A stretch of DNA of 64,000 nucleotides. Origin: Aeromicrobium sp. Root344 (GTDB lineage: Bacteria; Actinomycetota; Actinomycetes; Propionibacteriales; Nocardioidaceae). Numbering within the stretch: position 1 is the first letter of the stretch; each line of letters starts with the position of its first letter. The position numbers were made by a program, and so were the translations under genes. The notes under the pieces are model-generated. The model was not told the origin of the DNA and ran no database searches. It saw nothing but the letters and a program-made list of their open reading frames with translations. Location of the stretch: positions 2,127,518 through 2,191,517 of the forward strand of contig NZ_LMDH01000001.1 in the NCBI RefSeq assembly GCF_001425755.1, written 5' to 3'. Positions 35,173 to 44,597 of the stretch are shown piece by piece.

Positions 35173-36087
35173 TCATTCCTCACGCGCCCTACCGCCAGTG
35201 GGCGTCTTCCAGGCGGCTGCGACGGTGATCGAGTCCCGGCTCGCGCTGACGTCGTGTACTCGTACGCAGGCGATACCGGCGGCAGCAGCGAATGCGGTTA
35301 CCGCGGCCGTGAGGTGATCCCGCTCGGCGGGCAGGGGTAGGGCGGCGCTTGGCGAGGCTGCGGCCCGACCGAGAAAGGACTTTCGCGAGGCACCGATCAG
35401 CACTGGTTGACCGAGGTCGAGGATGCGGTCCAAGCCGCGCAGCAGCGTCCAGTTGTGTTCGGCGTCCTTCGCGAAGCCAAGGCCAGGATCCAGCACGAGT
35501 CGGCCCGGTTTGATTCCGCTGTCGACCAGGGCCTCCATGCGGCGCGTGAGCGCGTCGCGGACGTCTTCGACGACATCGTCGTAGGAGGTGTGCTGTTGCA
35601 TGTGAACGCTGTGCGCCCGCCAGTGCATCGCGACGTAGGTCGCTTCGGTCTCGGCGACGCTGCGAGCCATGTCCGGGTCGGCGAGGCCGCCGCTGACGTC
35701 GTTGACGACTGTAGCTCCGGCCTCGATGGCAGCGGCGGCGACATGTGCGCGCATCGTGTCGATGCTGACTTCCACGCCTGATGCTGCGAGCGCCCTGACA
35801 ACCGGCAGTACCCGGCGCAGCTCCTCGTGCGCCGGGACCCGTATGGCACCGGGCCGAGTGGACTCGCCTCCCACGTCGACGAGGTCCGCGCCCGACCGTG
35901 ACATCGCGAGGCCGTGATCAATGGCCTTGTCGAGGGCGAGGTATCGCCGACCGTCGGAGAAGGAGTCGGGTGTGACGTTGAGGATCCCCATGACGAGGCA
36001 TCGGCCGCCCGCAGACCCGGGGAAGGGTGGCGCGACCGGGGACCGGCTGGCCACCTCGGCGGGCGCGAGCTGGAGTGTCGGGTCCAT
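35173..36087 (-). CDS. folP: Dihydropteroate synthase
   Basis: A 304-residue DHPS with all conserved loops: GILNVTPDSFSDGRRY, GESTRPGA, SIDTMRA, VNDVSGG, LDPGLGFAK, IGASRKSFLG and a C-terminal RVHDV. It condenses p-aminobenzoate with the pterin pyrophosphate in the cytosol. GAAGG lies 8 bp before ATG 36087. It follows folD by 40 bp and so shares the operon of the LigM-like demethylase, not a normal folate operon (no folB, folK or folE nearby). It may be a second, catabolism-linked copy. With the pabAB gene at 56112 it could raise the folate pool. Altered sulfonamide sensitivity would be a side effect. Confidence 0.95.
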   Translation of the reverse strand: MDPTLQLAPAEVASRSPVAPPFPGSAGGRCLVMGILNVTPDSFSDGRRYLALDKAIDHGLAMSRSGADLVDVGGESTRPGAIRVPAHEELRRVLPVVRALAASGVEVSIDTMRAHVAAAAIEAGATVVNDVSGGLADPDMARSVAETEATYVAMHWRAHSVHMQQHTSYDDVVEDVRDALTRRMEALVDSGIKPGRLVLDPGLGFAKDAEHNWTLLRGLDRILDLGQPVLIGASRKSFLGRAAASPSAALPLPAERDHLTAAVTAFAAAAGIACVRVHDVSASRDSITVAAAWKTPTGGRAREE

Positions 36088-36127
36088 CGGGCCGCCTTCG
36101 GGGTGTGGTGTCGGATCGGGGGATCGG

Positions 36128-37009
36128 TCAGCCGAGGGAGCGCTCTGCGGCCTCGACGACGTTCGACATCAGCAACGCCACCGTCATCGGACCGACACCG
36201 CCGGGGTTCGGCGAGATCCATCCGGCCACCTCGGCAACGTCCGGATGGACGTCGCCGTGGACACGCTGACGTCCGGTTTCAGGATCGAGCTCGCGGGTGA
36301 CGCCCACGTCCACGACCGCAGCCCCGGGGGATACGTCAGCGGGGCCGACCAGATGCTTCACGCCGGCGGCTGCCACGATCACGTCCGCCGCGCGCAGGTG
36401 TCGATGCAGGTCGACGGTGGCGGTATGGGTCAACGTCACGGTTGCGTTGATGTCGCGGCGGGTGAGCAGCAAGCCGATCGAGCGGCCGACCGTCACTCCT
36501 CGACCCACGACTGTGACGTGCTTGCCGGAAAGGTCGTAGCCGTTTCGCTCCAACAGCTCGATGACCCCGCGCGGCGTGCATGGTTGCGGTGTTGTTGCGG
36601 GCTGGCCGACGTTGAGCAGCAGTCGCCCGAGGTTGGTGGGGTGAAGCCCGTCGGCGTCCTTGGCGGGATCGATCCTCGCAAGGATGGCGTCGGTGTCCAC
36701 GTGGTCTGGCAGGGGTAGCTGCACGATGTAGCCGTCGCAGGCCGGATCGCCGTTCAGCTCGTCTAGCACGTCCTCGACCTGTCGCTGCGTGGCGTTCGCA
36801 GGCAGTTCTCGTTGTATGGAGTGCATGCCGATCGACTGGCATTGCCGGTGCTTCATGGAGACGTACAGCTGGGAGGCGGGATCATCGCCGACCAGCACGG
36901 TCGCGATCCCCACCGACACGCCGCGGGCAGCGAGGGCCGCAACCCTGAGGCGCAGGTCCTCGGTGATCCCGGCGGCCGTTTCGACGCCGTCCAACGTGCG
37001 TGCGGTCAT
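36128..37009 (-). CDS. folD: Methylene-THF dehydrogenase/methenyl-THF cyclohydrolase
   Basis: A 293-residue bifunctional FolD: catalytic Lys in [34 protein letters not shown], the NADP loop [24 protein letters not shown] and the closing [17 protein letters not shown] 37009 gives the family length; frame is open upstream without family similarity. It oxidises methylene-THF to formyl-THF. It stands 85 bp downstream of the LigM-like gene, whose product makes methyl-THF. With MetF and PurU (54290-56052) it completes oxidation of the methyl group to formate. Confidence 0.95.
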   Translation of the reverse strand: MTARTLDGVETAAGITEDLRLRVAALAARGVSVGIATVLVGDDPASQLYVSMKHRQCQSIGMHSIQRELPANATQRQVEDVLDELNGDPACDGYIVQLPLPDHVDTDAILARIDPAKDADGLHPTNLGRLLLNVGQPATTPQPCTPRGVIELLERNGYDLSGKHVTVVGRGVTVGRSIGLLLTRRDINATVTLTHTATVDLHRHLRAADVIVAAAGVKHLVGPADVSPGAAVVDVGVTRELDPETGRQRVHGDVHPDVAEVAGWISPNPGGVGPMTVALLMSNVVEAAERSLG

Positions 37010-37094
37010 GTGATCCGTGCTCCCTGTCGTCGGCGGTGCAGCACGTAGGCTCGGCGAAGAACCGAACCTACGTGCAACGTCAATTGGTCGTGTG

Positions 37095-38471
37095 TCACTT
37101 GCCGGTCTTGATGACCTTCTCGTAGTACGGCGACGGCGCGACCCGCACTCGGATGGGCCGGACCTCGTGCGCGTCGACGGTCGGACGCTGCGTGTCGGGC
37201 TCGCCCCACTGCAGGACGAGCTCGGTTCCGGGCACAGCAACGGACAGATCCACCAGGGCCGTGGACACGAGGCGGTTGGCGTTCGCTGTGAACGATGCCC
37301 ACTGGGACACGCCGACATTCTCGTCGCCCTTGAGGATCGAGTCCGACTCGAAGGTTGCGTACATCGGAGTCGGCAGCGCAAGAAAGCGCGGCCGAGGGCC
37401 GGCGTCAAAGAGGGAGCCACTGATGATTGCTGCGACGTCCTCGTCGTTCCACTCCAGCGTCACCTTGGTGCGTCGCTGTTCGGCTGCCTTCGCCTTGAGG
37501 GCGTCGCGCCCGACGAAGTCGCGGTCCCAGTCGACCAAGCGGCCGTAGCCGACCTCTATCGGGTCGACGTAGTAGTCCTCGATGTCGGAGGACACCAAGC
37601 TGCCGCCCAATGACGCGATCGACTCGAGGAAGTAGTTGTTGAGCCACTCGCGGTACGGGCGCATTCGCTCGTCGCCGTAGATGGCGGGCAAGGGCATCGG
37701 CATCCAGCCGGATTCCTGAGCCGTCGTCGAGTACGCCAAGGCGCCGACCTTCCGCAGACCGTGCTGGGCCCCGATGCGCTCGAGCTCGGCGCGTACGGCC
37801 TCCTGGTCGTCCCATGCACCGTAGATCTCGAACCCCGGCGTCCCCGCCATCCCGTGGCGCAGGGCGCGGACGGACTTGCCGGCGATGGTCAGTTCACCGA
37901 TGCCGAAGAATGACACCTCGGGAACCGAGCCCTTGTTCGCCTCGGCCACGAGATCCAGCGCCTGCGGTCCCTGGATCTGGACCCGGAACACGTCGCGCGA
38001 TTCCTGGCGGACCGACCAGTTGTCGTTCTTCTCCGCGGACACGTCGTGATCGGTCGACTCAGCGTTGAACAGGAGCCAATCACTGGCGAAGGGTGCGCCC
38101 ACGACGCGGTAGAAATCGTCCTCCTCGTGGAAAATGATCGCGTCGGCAATGAGGTTTCCATCTGGTGCTGCCAGGACCAGCTGCTTACCTCGGCCAACGG
38201 GAAACACATCCAGCTTGTTGACGGCAAGTTCCTTGAGGAATGGGATGACACCCGATCCGCGCAGGTGGAGCTCGGTCATGTGGTACGACTGCTCCAGAAG
38301 GGCCACGCCGTCCTTCCATGCGCGCACCTCGTCACGCCAGTTGGTGAACTCTGGTGGGATCCCGGGGAACTGGTATGGCCCCAGTGCCGAGCTGCGCAGC
38401 AGGGGCACGGGCCCGCCGGCCTCATCGATCATGGACTGCAGGCTCGTCACAGCTGGGGCGTCGTTGCTCAT
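37095..38471 (-). CDS. THF-dependent O-demethylase, LigM/DesA (GcvT-fold) family, copy 1
   Basis: A 458-residue GcvT-like protein. [27 protein letters not shown] (region about 40-66; key residues FTNWRDE), the THF-site block [18 protein letters not shown], and [19 protein letters not shown] match vanillate (LigM) and syringate (DesA) O-demethylases rather than glycine cleavage T proteins. It would move a methyl group from an aryl methyl ether to THF in the cytosol. It is first in the minus-strand operon with folD and folP. A second copy is at 52835. Which methoxy-aromatic each copy prefers cannot be read from sequence. Confidence 0.9.
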   Translation of the reverse strand: MSNDAPAVTSLQSMIDEAGGPVPLLRSSALGPYQFPGIPPEFTNWRDEVRAWKDGVALLEQSYHMTELHLRGSGVIPFLKELAVNKLDVFPVGRGKQLVLAAPDGNLIADAIIFHEEDDFYRVVGAPFASDWLLFNAESTDHDVSAEKNDNWSVRQESRDVFRVQIQGPQALDLVAEANKGSVPEVSFFGIGELTIAGKSVRALRHGMAGTPGFEIYGAWDDQEAVRAELERIGAQHGLRKVGALAYSTTAQESGWMPMPLPAIYGDERMRPYREWLNNYFLESIASLGGSLVSSDIEDYYVDPIEVGYGRLVDWDRDFVGRDALKAKAAEQRRTKVTLEWNDEDVAAIISGSLFDAGPRPRFLALPTPMYATFESDSILKGDENVGVSQWASFTANANRLVSTALVDLSVAVPGTELVLQWGEPDTQRPTVDAHEVRPIRVRVAPSPYYEKVIKTGK

Positions 38472-38563
38472 CGTTCGTCCGATCGTCGTTCGTTCGCGGA
38501 TCGCGCCGTCGCGTCCGGATCGCTGTGTCGGCTCCGTCGTGGACCGATTACTGCGATACCGAG

Positions 38564-38592
38564 AAGTATTCGGAATCTGGTCCGAATGTCAA
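38564..38592 (-). promoter_or_regulatory. Promoter and 20 bp operator for the demethylase operon
   Basis: On the minus strand: -35 TTGACA (complement of 38587-38592), 17 bp spacer, -10 ATACTT (complement of 38564-38569). The spacer is filled by the inverted repeat ATTCGGAATCTGGTCCGAAT (38568-38587; arms ATTCGG/CCGAAT). A related word, GAATCTGGATTCGG, lies at 38669-38682 after the divergent promoter. Confidence 0.6.
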
Positions 38593-38610
38593 GGGTCACC
38601 TCCATGACCA

Positions 38611-38639
38611 TTGACAGGACGTCGTAGTACTGGTGTACT
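38611..38639 (+). promoter_or_regulatory. Promoter of the ribose-type ABC operon
   Basis: TTGACA (38611-38616), 17 bp spacer and TGTACT (38634-38639). AGTACTGGTGTACT (38626-38639), a perfect inverted repeat with a 4 bp centre, overlaps the -10 box. Transcription would run to the binding-protein gene at 38744, which has GGAGG 8 bp before its ATG. Confidence 0.55.
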
Positions 38640-38743
38640 GCCGGGCATGTGAATACCGGTCAGTATCTGAATCTGGATTCGGCCGGGCTCAGCGCAGGCA
38701 ACGAGAGACCTACGCGGGCACCGAAACTGTGGAGGCGATCCCC

Positions 38744-39925
38744 ATGCGTGCACGTAGGTCCCAAGTTCTGGTCGTGTCGTTGGCCCTGGCGGCAGCGATG
38801 GGGCTCGCCGGGTGTTCTGCCGGCGACAGCTCCTCAGGAAGCTCGAAAGGCTCCTCTAAGGTGTCCTACCCAGACGCTGACGGAAAGTGCTCGGCGCAGC
38901 CGGCCAAGGGCGTCAACCACGACGCTGCGAAGTCCCTCATCTCGACCTTCGAGGAGAAGGCGACCAGCCTGCCGGTCACGTCGCCGCTCCCGAAGCCGAT
39001 CGACCCCGGCACGACGGTTGCCTACCTCGACAACGGCACTCCGGTGGCCTCGATCATCTGGGGCAGCCTGAAGCAGGCGGGCAAGGTGGCCGGCGTGCAG
39101 CTGCAGCGGGTCGACACCGGAACCGATGCCCAGAGCATCAACGCCGCGGTGGGCACAGTGGCCGACGACGCCCCCGACATCCTGATCGCGGCCGCGGTGG
39201 ACGCGACGTTCTTCCGCAGCCAGCTCGCTGCGCTGAAGAAGGCTGGTACCACCGTCGTGTACGCGGGCTCGACCAACGCGGACAAGTTCGGGCTGCTGGA
39301 CTCCCAGTCCGGTCACGGTGCGTCAGAGGTCAACGGGAAGGTGCTGGCCGCCGCAGCGATCACCTTCACATGCGGCACCGGGACCCACTTCGTGTTCTAC
39401 AACATCCCGGAGTTCTCCTTCTCTGGGGTACAGCTGGACGCCGCGAAGGCCTATCTGGCCAAGAACTGCCCTGACTGCTCGCTGCGAGTCGTCGACATCC
39501 CCGTCGCCACGATGGACACGACGGCCAGCGACGCGATCATCAGTGACCTCCAGGCGCACCCCGACACCGACTTCTTCATCTCCCCGGCCGACCAGATGCA
39601 GATCGGTCTGAAGGCGAAGATGGATCTCGCCGGCATCGATGTGCCGGGCATGGGGCAGTCCTCGCTGCCGCCCAACATCGAGCAGATCGCCAAGGGGTTG
39701 CAGGTCGCCGGTTACGCGGTCGATTACAACGAATACACCTGGCTGATGCTCGACGAGGGCCTTCGCCGCAGCCAAGGGGTCACGGTCACGTACGACGACT
39801 GGGAGCCGTGGGTCAAGGCGATCTCGCGAGTTCTGACCAAGAAGTCGGCAGCGGAGTACCCCAAGGGCTTTGTCGCCTACCCGGGCATGCGGGCCGACTT
39901 CGCCAAGCTGTGGGGCAAGGGATGA
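38744..39925 (+). CDS. ABC transporter substrate-binding lipoprotein, ribose-type (family 1 fold)
   Basis: A 393-residue lipoprotein: a basic start MRARRSQ, a hydrophobic core and lipobox LAGC with Cys24. A Ser/Gly linker is followed by a periplasmic-binding fold with TTVAYLDNGTPVASIIWGSLK, DTGTDAQSINAAVG and NPD-like repeats. The fold is that of sugar-type (RbsB-like) binding proteins. The divergent O-demethylase operon and shared control region make a methoxylated aromatic or its derivative a more likely ligand than a sugar. ATG 38744 is fixed by GGAGG 8 bp upstream. Confidence 0.88.
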   Translation: MRARRSQVLVVSLALAAAMGLAGCSAGDSSSGSSKGSSKVSYPDADGKCSAQPAKGVNHDAAKSLISTFEEKATSLPVTSPLPKPIDPGTTVAYLDNGTPVASIIWGSLKQAGKVAGVQLQRVDTGTDAQSINAAVGTVADDAPDILIAAAVDATFFRSQLAALKKAGTTVVYAGSTNADKFGLLDSQSGHGASEVNGKVLAAAAITFTCGTGTHFVFYNIPEFSFSGVQLDAAKAYLAKNCPDCSLRVVDIPVATMDTTASDAIISDLQAHPDTDFFISPADQMQIGLKAKMDLAGIDVPGMGQSSLPPNIEQIAKGLQVAGYAVDYNEYTWLMLDEGLRRSQGVTVTYDDWEPWVKAISRVLTKKSAAEYPKGFVAYPGMRADFAKLWGKG

Positions 39926-41487
39926 CCACTGCCTCTCCGGAGTCGCCGGCGGGGGGCGGGCCGCATGCGGTCCGCCTCCTGCGGGTCACCGACCTCGTCA
40001 GGGACTTTCCCGGCCTCCGCGCGCTCGACGGCGTCTCTGTTGAGATTGCCAGCGGCGAGATCGTCGCGATCGTCGGGCACAACGGGTCAGGCAAGTCCAC
40101 GCTCGTCAAGATCCTGGCGGGCGTGGACGCGGCTGACGGTGGCCGGGTCGAGCTCGCTGAGCACGAGGGGACGAGGACCGAGCTGCACGTCATCCACCAG
40201 GACCTGGGGCTGGTGTCGGAGCTCACCGCTGTCGAGAACCTCAGGCTTGCGCCCGACCCCAGCCGATCGAGGCTGGCACCTCATCACCGGTCTCGCGAGC
40301 GCGACCACGCCCAGACCCTGATCTCCCGCTTCGGGATACCATTTGAGGTCGATGTGCCGATCGCGCGGCTGGCGCCGGCTCAACGTTCCGTCGTCGCCAT
40401 CGCCCGGGCCTTGGACGGGTGGAAGCACGATCGGAACGTGCTGATCCTCGACGAACCCACCGAAGCTCTGCACGCCAACGAGGTCGACGTCCTGTTTGGG
40501 GCCGTGCGCCGCGCGGCCGCGACCGGGGCAGGCGTCTTGTTCATCTCCCACCGGCTCGACGAGGTCCTCGAGCTCGCCGATCGTGTGATCGTGCTGCGCA
40601 ACGGCCGCAAGGTCGCAGACCTGCCGACCCGCGACCTGGACCACGAGACTCTGGTCACGCACGTCACCGGATCCGACCTGCACCATCGTCCAGAATCCGG
40701 CCCGAAACGCGTGCTCGGAAAAATCGCTCTCGACATCGTGGGGCTGACGGGGCCGCATGTCCACGGGTTCGACCTGGCCCTGCGCGAAGGGGAGGTCGTC
40801 GGCGTCGCCGGGGTGCTCGGGTCTGGCCGAGACACGCTGCCGTCGTTGGTGTTCGGGGCCGTTCCCGCATCAGCTGAATCGTTCCGCGTGGCCGGTCGGG
40901 ACTACCTCAGGCGATCGCCCCGGGAGAGCGTGCGACGAGGGGTCGCCTTCGTCGCCGGTGACCGGGTCACTCTCGGCGCCGTAGCCACGATGAACGCTCG
41001 GGAGAACATGACATTGCCGGATCTCCGCCCGTTCACGGGCCGATTCGGAGCGCTGCGGCGTCGTGCCGAGCGGGCGACCGCAGGCGACCTGGCCCGAAGA
41101 TACGACGTACGCCCCCCGGCACCTGAGCAGCGGTTCGCACAGTTCAGCGGTGGCAACCAGCAGAAGATCGTCTTCGCGAAATGGCTGCGCAACGAACCGC
41201 GCGTCCTGCTGCTCGAGGAGCCGACCCAGGGCGTGGACATCGGCGCGAAGCAGTTCATTTACAGCGAGATCGATGCCGCGGCATCGAGGGGAATGGCCGT
41301 CCTGGTCTGCTCCTCAGACGCCAAGGAACTGGTCCGCCTGTGCGACCGCGTCGCGGTGATGCGCAACGGAGAGGTGGTCAACGAGCTGTCCGGAGAAGGA
41401 CTCACCGAGTCCGCACTGGTGGCCGAGGGATACGGCCTCACGACCACGATCACCCCTAACCGAGGAGCTCCACATGTCCAGCACTGA
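39922..41487 (+). CDS. ABC transporter ATP-binding protein, RbsA/MglA-type tandem ATPase
   Basis: A 521-residue protein with two ATPase domains. The first has Walker A GHNGSGKST (about 53), Q-loop IHQDLGL and Walker B VLILDEPTEAL, but a weak signature (LAPAQRSVVAIARAL). The second has a degenerate P-loop (GVLGSGRDTL, about 295) but a full signature FSGGNQQKIVFAKWL and Walker B VLLLEEPTQGVD. This complementary degeneracy is normal for RbsA-type ATPases. The ATG overlaps the binding-protein stop (ATGA), and the end overlaps the permease by 14 bases. Confidence 0.92.
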   Translation: MTTASPESPAGGGPHAVRLLRVTDLVRDFPGLRALDGVSVEIASGEIVAIVGHNGSGKSTLVKILAGVDAADGGRVELAEHEGTRTELHVIHQDLGLVSELTAVENLRLAPDPSRSRLAPHHRSRERDHAQTLISRFGIPFEVDVPIARLAPAQRSVVAIARALDGWKHDRNVLILDEPTEALHANEVDVLFGAVRRAAATGAGVLFISHRLDEVLELADRVIVLRNGRKVADLPTRDLDHETLVTHVTGSDLHHRPESGPKRVLGKIALDIVGLTGPHVHGFDLALREGEVVGVAGVLGSGRDTLPSLVFGAVPASAESFRVAGRDYLRRSPRESVRRGVAFVAGDRVTLGAVATMNARENMTLPDLRPFTGRFGALRRRAERATAGDLARRYDVRPPAPEQRFAQFSGGNQQKIVFAKWLRNEPRVLLLEEPTQGVDIGAKQFIYSEIDAAASRGMAVLVCSSDAKELVRLCDRVAVMRNGEVVNELSGEGLTESALVAEGYGLTTTITPNRGAPHVQH

Positions 41488-42547
41488 TTCGATCGCCACG
41501 CGGTGGCGTCGCGCCCTGTCATTCCGGAACATCAGCGCCATCTATATCTTCATCGTCATCTTCGCGACGTTCTCGATCGTGACCCCTGAGACCTTTCTCC
41601 AGGAGGGAGTGTGGCGCACGTTGCTCGACGCCCAGGCGATTACCGTCATCGCCGCGATCGGTGTGATGATCCCCCTGACCACGGGCTCCTTCAACCTAGC
41701 CATCGGCGCTGAGATCGGATTCGCCGGAATACTGGTGGCGGTGCTGCAGGTGAAGCAGGACATGCCGTTCATCGTTGCCATCTCCCTCACCCTCCTGGCG
41801 GGGGCGTTCATCGGCCTGGTCTCCGGACTGATCATCACCAAAGGGCGGATCGACTCTTTCGTGGCCACCCTCGGTCTCAGCTCCATCCTGCTGGCCGGAC
41901 TGGCATGGATGTCCTCGAGCAAGCAGGTGATCGGTCTGCAGGACGGATTCCGTGAGATCGCCACCAGTACGTACTTCGGCATCACGGTCCCGACGTATCT
42001 CATGGTCGTGCTCGCCTTGGTGGTCTGGTACGTGTTGGAGCGAACTCCCGTAGGTCGTCGGATGTATGCCGCCGGGTACAACCCCGCCGGTGCACGCCTG
42101 GCGGGGGTGAACGTGGTCGTGCTGCGCATCAGTGCGCTGGTCGCAGGCGGGATCATCGCGGCAATGGCGGGGGTGCTGCTGACCTCGCGTCTCAACACGG
42201 GGGAACCGACCGTGGGGCCGGGGCTGCTGCTGCCCGCCTTGACCGCGGTCTTCCTGGGGTCCACGCAGCTCGCAGGCGGTCGGTTCAACGTCTGGGGAAC
42301 CGTGCTCGCGGTCTACGTCCTGGCGACTGGCATCAAGGGACTCCAGCTTGTCGGCGCCCAGCCCTGGATCAGTGACCTGTTCAACGGCGTCGCGCTCCTG
42401 AGCGCCGTCGGCCTGTCACAGTGGGAGAAGACGGCTGCTCGTACGGCCGCCGTGCGACGCGCGCTGCCGTTCACGCGGCAGGGTGACGATACCGAGCCGC
42501 CGGCCGAGCCGGGCGATCGGTCGCCATCAGTCGTCGCCCACCGCTGA
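41474..42547 (+). CDS. ABC transporter permease, RbsC/BPD_transp_2 type
   Basis: A 357-residue polytopic permease with about eight to ten membrane segments. The conserved GSFNLAIGAEIGFAGILVA and GRIDSFVATLGLSSILLAG loops and the GRRMYAAGYNPAGARLAGVNV cytoplasmic loop are family hallmarks. The tail after residue about 325 is charged and probably cytoplasmic. It would form a homodimeric channel with the tandem ATPase and the lipoprotein encoded upstream. It is the last gene of the importer operon. Confidence 0.92.
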   Translation: MSSTDSIATRWRRALSFRNISAIYIFIVIFATFSIVTPETFLQEGVWRTLLDAQAITVIAAIGVMIPLTTGSFNLAIGAEIGFAGILVAVLQVKQDMPFIVAISLTLLAGAFIGLVSGLIITKGRIDSFVATLGLSSILLAGLAWMSSSKQVIGLQDGFREIATSTYFGITVPTYLMVVLALVVWYVLERTPVGRRMYAAGYNPAGARLAGVNVVVLRISALVAGGIIAAMAGVLLTSRLNTGEPTVGPGLLLPALTAVFLGSTQLAGGRFNVWGTVLAVYVLATGIKGLQLVGAQPWISDLFNGVALLSAVGLSQWEKTAARTAAVRRALPFTRQGDDTEPPAEPGDRSPSVVAHR

Positions 42548-42622
42548 CCGGGGTCGACGCGCGTTTGACAGTCGCAAAGACTATCCTGACTTCAGATACC
42601 AATCCGTTCACTCGGGAGTACG

Positions 42623-42632
42623 AAGGTACCTT
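42623..42632. promoter_or_regulatory. Palindrome AAGGTACCTT upstream of tetR
   Basis: A perfect 10 bp palindrome in the imperfect context CGAAGGTACCTTTCG, 44 bp before the TetR start. Its size and place suit an autoregulatory TetR site. A TTGACA at 42565-42570 lies upstream but no well-spaced -10 box was found. Confidence 0.35.
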
Positions 42633-42675
42633 TCGGGTGCCGGCGGAGCTGGTGTGAGATCAAGGAGACGAAGGT

Positions 42676-43275
42676 ATGCGACTGACCCGTGAACAGAGCC
42701 AGGCACTGACGCGCGAGCGCATTCTCGAAGCGGCGGGCGATGTCGTGGCTCGGGACGGCTTTGACGGAGCCTCGGTTGAGAAGATCGCCGAGACGGCGGG
42801 CTACTCGAAGGGCGCGTTCTACTCGAACTTCGCCTCGAAGGAGGATGTGCTCGACCACCTTCTCGAGGGGCAGACCGGCAAGGTCGTCGCTGAGCTTGAG
42901 GCGAGACTGGCCGAAGCGCAGACTCCCACGGACGTGATCGACGCCGTTGCTCGATGGAGCGACGAGCGCGCTGCCGAGATGAAGTGGGGTCTCATCGCCA
43001 TCGAGTACCTCCGCAGGCTCCGACGCGAGAATGCCCTCGAACAGCACCACCGCGATGTCTTCATCAGCCAGTGGCGCGAGGTTGGGACGCTGTTGTTGGC
43101 GGCCCTGTTTCCGGGCCAGCCTGAGCCGATCGACCCACTCGACCTCGGAGGTCTGGTGCTCGACCTGACGTTCGGAGGCATCGCTACCTTCCTCGAGGCC
43201 AACAGCTCCGGGCAGATGCTGCGCCACGTGCTCGAGGCGCTTGTGGAGGCCCACACCGCACCCGCGTCTCGCTGA
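42676..43275 (+). CDS. TetR-family transcriptional regulator
   Basis: A 199-residue TetR regulator with helix-turn-helix ASVEKIAETAGYSKGAFYSNFASKE (key core ETAGYSKGAFYSNF) near residues 30-54 and a helical ligand domain. AAGGAGA precedes ATG 42676. It follows the importer operon by 128 bp on the same strand. AAGGTACCTT (42623-42632), a perfect 10 bp palindrome, lies 44 bp before the start and may be its own operator. The ligand is unknown; neighbours suggest an aromatic acid or its CoA ester. Confidence 0.9.
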   Translation: MRLTREQSQALTRERILEAAGDVVARDGFDGASVEKIAETAGYSKGAFYSNFASKEDVLDHLLEGQTGKVVAELEARLAEAQTPTDVIDAVARWSDERAAEMKWGLIAIEYLRRLRRENALEQHHRDVFISQWREVGTLLLAALFPGQPEPIDPLDLGGLVLDLTFGGIATFLEANSSGQMLRHVLEALVEAHTAPASR

Positions 43276-43417
43276 CACGCTGCCCCGTGAGCTCGCCGTA
43301 GACCGCGGGCTCTGAAGCACGCCCAAAACTGGACGCCGCTGTCGATGCTTGGTGACGCGTTGTGGTGCTCGTCGAGGCATCGGCAATGACCGGGAGCACG
43401 TGGTTTCAGCCAAGCCG

Positions 43418-43454
43418 TTGACATCTGGTGGAGTTTGCGAATACTGTGCCGTAT
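43418..43454 (+). promoter_or_regulatory. Promoter of the LysR/LigK operon
   Basis: TTGACA (43418-43423), 18 bp spacer and TACTGT (43442-43447). ATAC-N6-GTAT (43441-43454) overlaps the -10 box and start site and may bind a regulator. The rest of the 43276-43552 interval shows no gene. Confidence 0.5.
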
Positions 43455-43552
43455 CCAAAGACTGAAGGGTATGTCGCACTTTCCGGCCTTGGTGAGCGAC
43501 TCGGCTCGACGCCGCCTGGCGGTGTCCTCTTCTGGAAGGGAGGCGTGCAACG

Positions 43553-44524
43553 ATGGTTGAGGCAGAACGTGCACCCGGCGTCAAGCCGACGGTCTCGTCG
43601 TTGCCGCCCTTCACGTTGCGTCAGCTCGAGTATCTGGTCGCGGCCGCCGACATGGGCACGATCATCAAGGCAGCCGAGCGGATGCACGTCTCGCCGTCAA
43701 CCATGTCAGATGCCATCACCCAGTTGGAGAGACTGGTGCACACGCGCCTGTGCATCCGCCGCAAGGCGCAGGGCCTCACGCTCACCAGCACCGGGGAACA
43801 GGTCGTCGCCGACGCTCGTGCGCTCCTTCGTGGCGCGCACGAGCTGTATGCCTCTCTCGTCTCGTCGACGGACGAGCTGTCGGGCCCGGTCTCGATCGGG
43901 TGCTTTCCGACCCTGGCCCCGACCGTGCTGCCGCCGCTGCTCACGGCCTTCGCCGACAGCCACCCACGTCTGGACGTCGAGGTCATCGAGGCCTCGCAGG
44001 ACCGGCTGGCCGACCTGCTGGCCTCCGGTCGTGTCGACGTGGCCTTCGTCTACGACGTCCAGCTCCCCAGCCGCGTGCGGAGGCAGCGACTGTTCACGCT
44101 CGCGCCCCACGTGCTGCTGCCGGCAGGCCACCGTCTGGCTGCCGAGCCGCACGTGCGTCTGGAGGATCTCGCCGACGAGGACTTCATCATGCTCGACAGC
44201 CCGCCATCGAGCACGCATGCGCTGTCGATCTTCGACGCTCGAGGGGTGACCCCCAGGATCCGGCACAGGACGGGCAACCCAGATGTCGTACGAACCCTGG
44301 TCGGCCGGGGTCTGGGATACGGGATGCTGGTCCAGCGGCACATGGACCCCGGAGCGGTGCGCGGATTCCCGCTGGTCATGAAGGACATCGAGCCAGCAGT
44401 CCCGCCGCTGTCCATCGACGTGGTGTGGCCGGCGGAGTACGAGCCGACGCCGCGCACTCAAGCTGTCATCGCGTTCGCGCAGGGCGTCGAGTGGCCTCGC
44501 GTCGACCATGAAGGTGCCCAGTGA
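43553..44524 (+). CDS. LysR-family transcriptional regulator
   Basis: A 323-residue LysR regulator. The N-terminal winged helix-turn-helix is FTLRQLEYLVAAADMGTIIKAAERMHVSPSTMSDAITQLE (residues about 20-59; core AAERMHVSPSTMSDAI). The effector domain starts near SGPVSIGCFPTLAPTVLPPLL and includes DVAFVYD and LVGRGLGYGMLVQRHM. GGGAGG lies upstream of ATG 43553. Unusually for LysR, the presumed target genes (LigK aldolase, cupin, MDR protein) lie downstream on the same strand, 73 bp away. The inducer may be a ring-cleavage product. Confidence 0.92.
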   Translation: MVEAERAPGVKPTVSSLPPFTLRQLEYLVAAADMGTIIKAAERMHVSPSTMSDAITQLERLVHTRLCIRRKAQGLTLTSTGEQVVADARALLRGAHELYASLVSSTDELSGPVSIGCFPTLAPTVLPPLLTAFADSHPRLDVEVIEASQDRLADLLASGRVDVAFVYDVQLPSRVRRQRLFTLAPHVLLPAGHRLAAEPHVRLEDLADEDFIMLDSPPSSTHALSIFDARGVTPRIRHRTGNPDVVRTLVGRGLGYGMLVQRHMDPGAVRGFPLVMKDIEPAVPPLSIDVVWPAEYEPTPRTQAVIAFAQGVEWPRVDHEGAQ

Positions 44525-44597
44525 CCGCCGCATGGCGGCGGCGGTCCAACGCGGTGAGGGGTTGTTTGGTCCACAGCGACGTCAGGAGGCGGCGAGC

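Noticed and set aside
42565..42600. TTGACA at 42565 as the tetR promoter
   Set aside because: No -10 box at 16-19 bp; TATCCT is only 11 bp away and GATACC is 24 bp away.
9809..43395. Similar 25-30 bp strings at 9809-9840 and 43355-43390 (GTCGAGGCrTCGGC core), as possible mobile-element remnants
   Set aside because: Only a short GC-rich core matches and no transposase-like coding or terminal repeats flank either copy.
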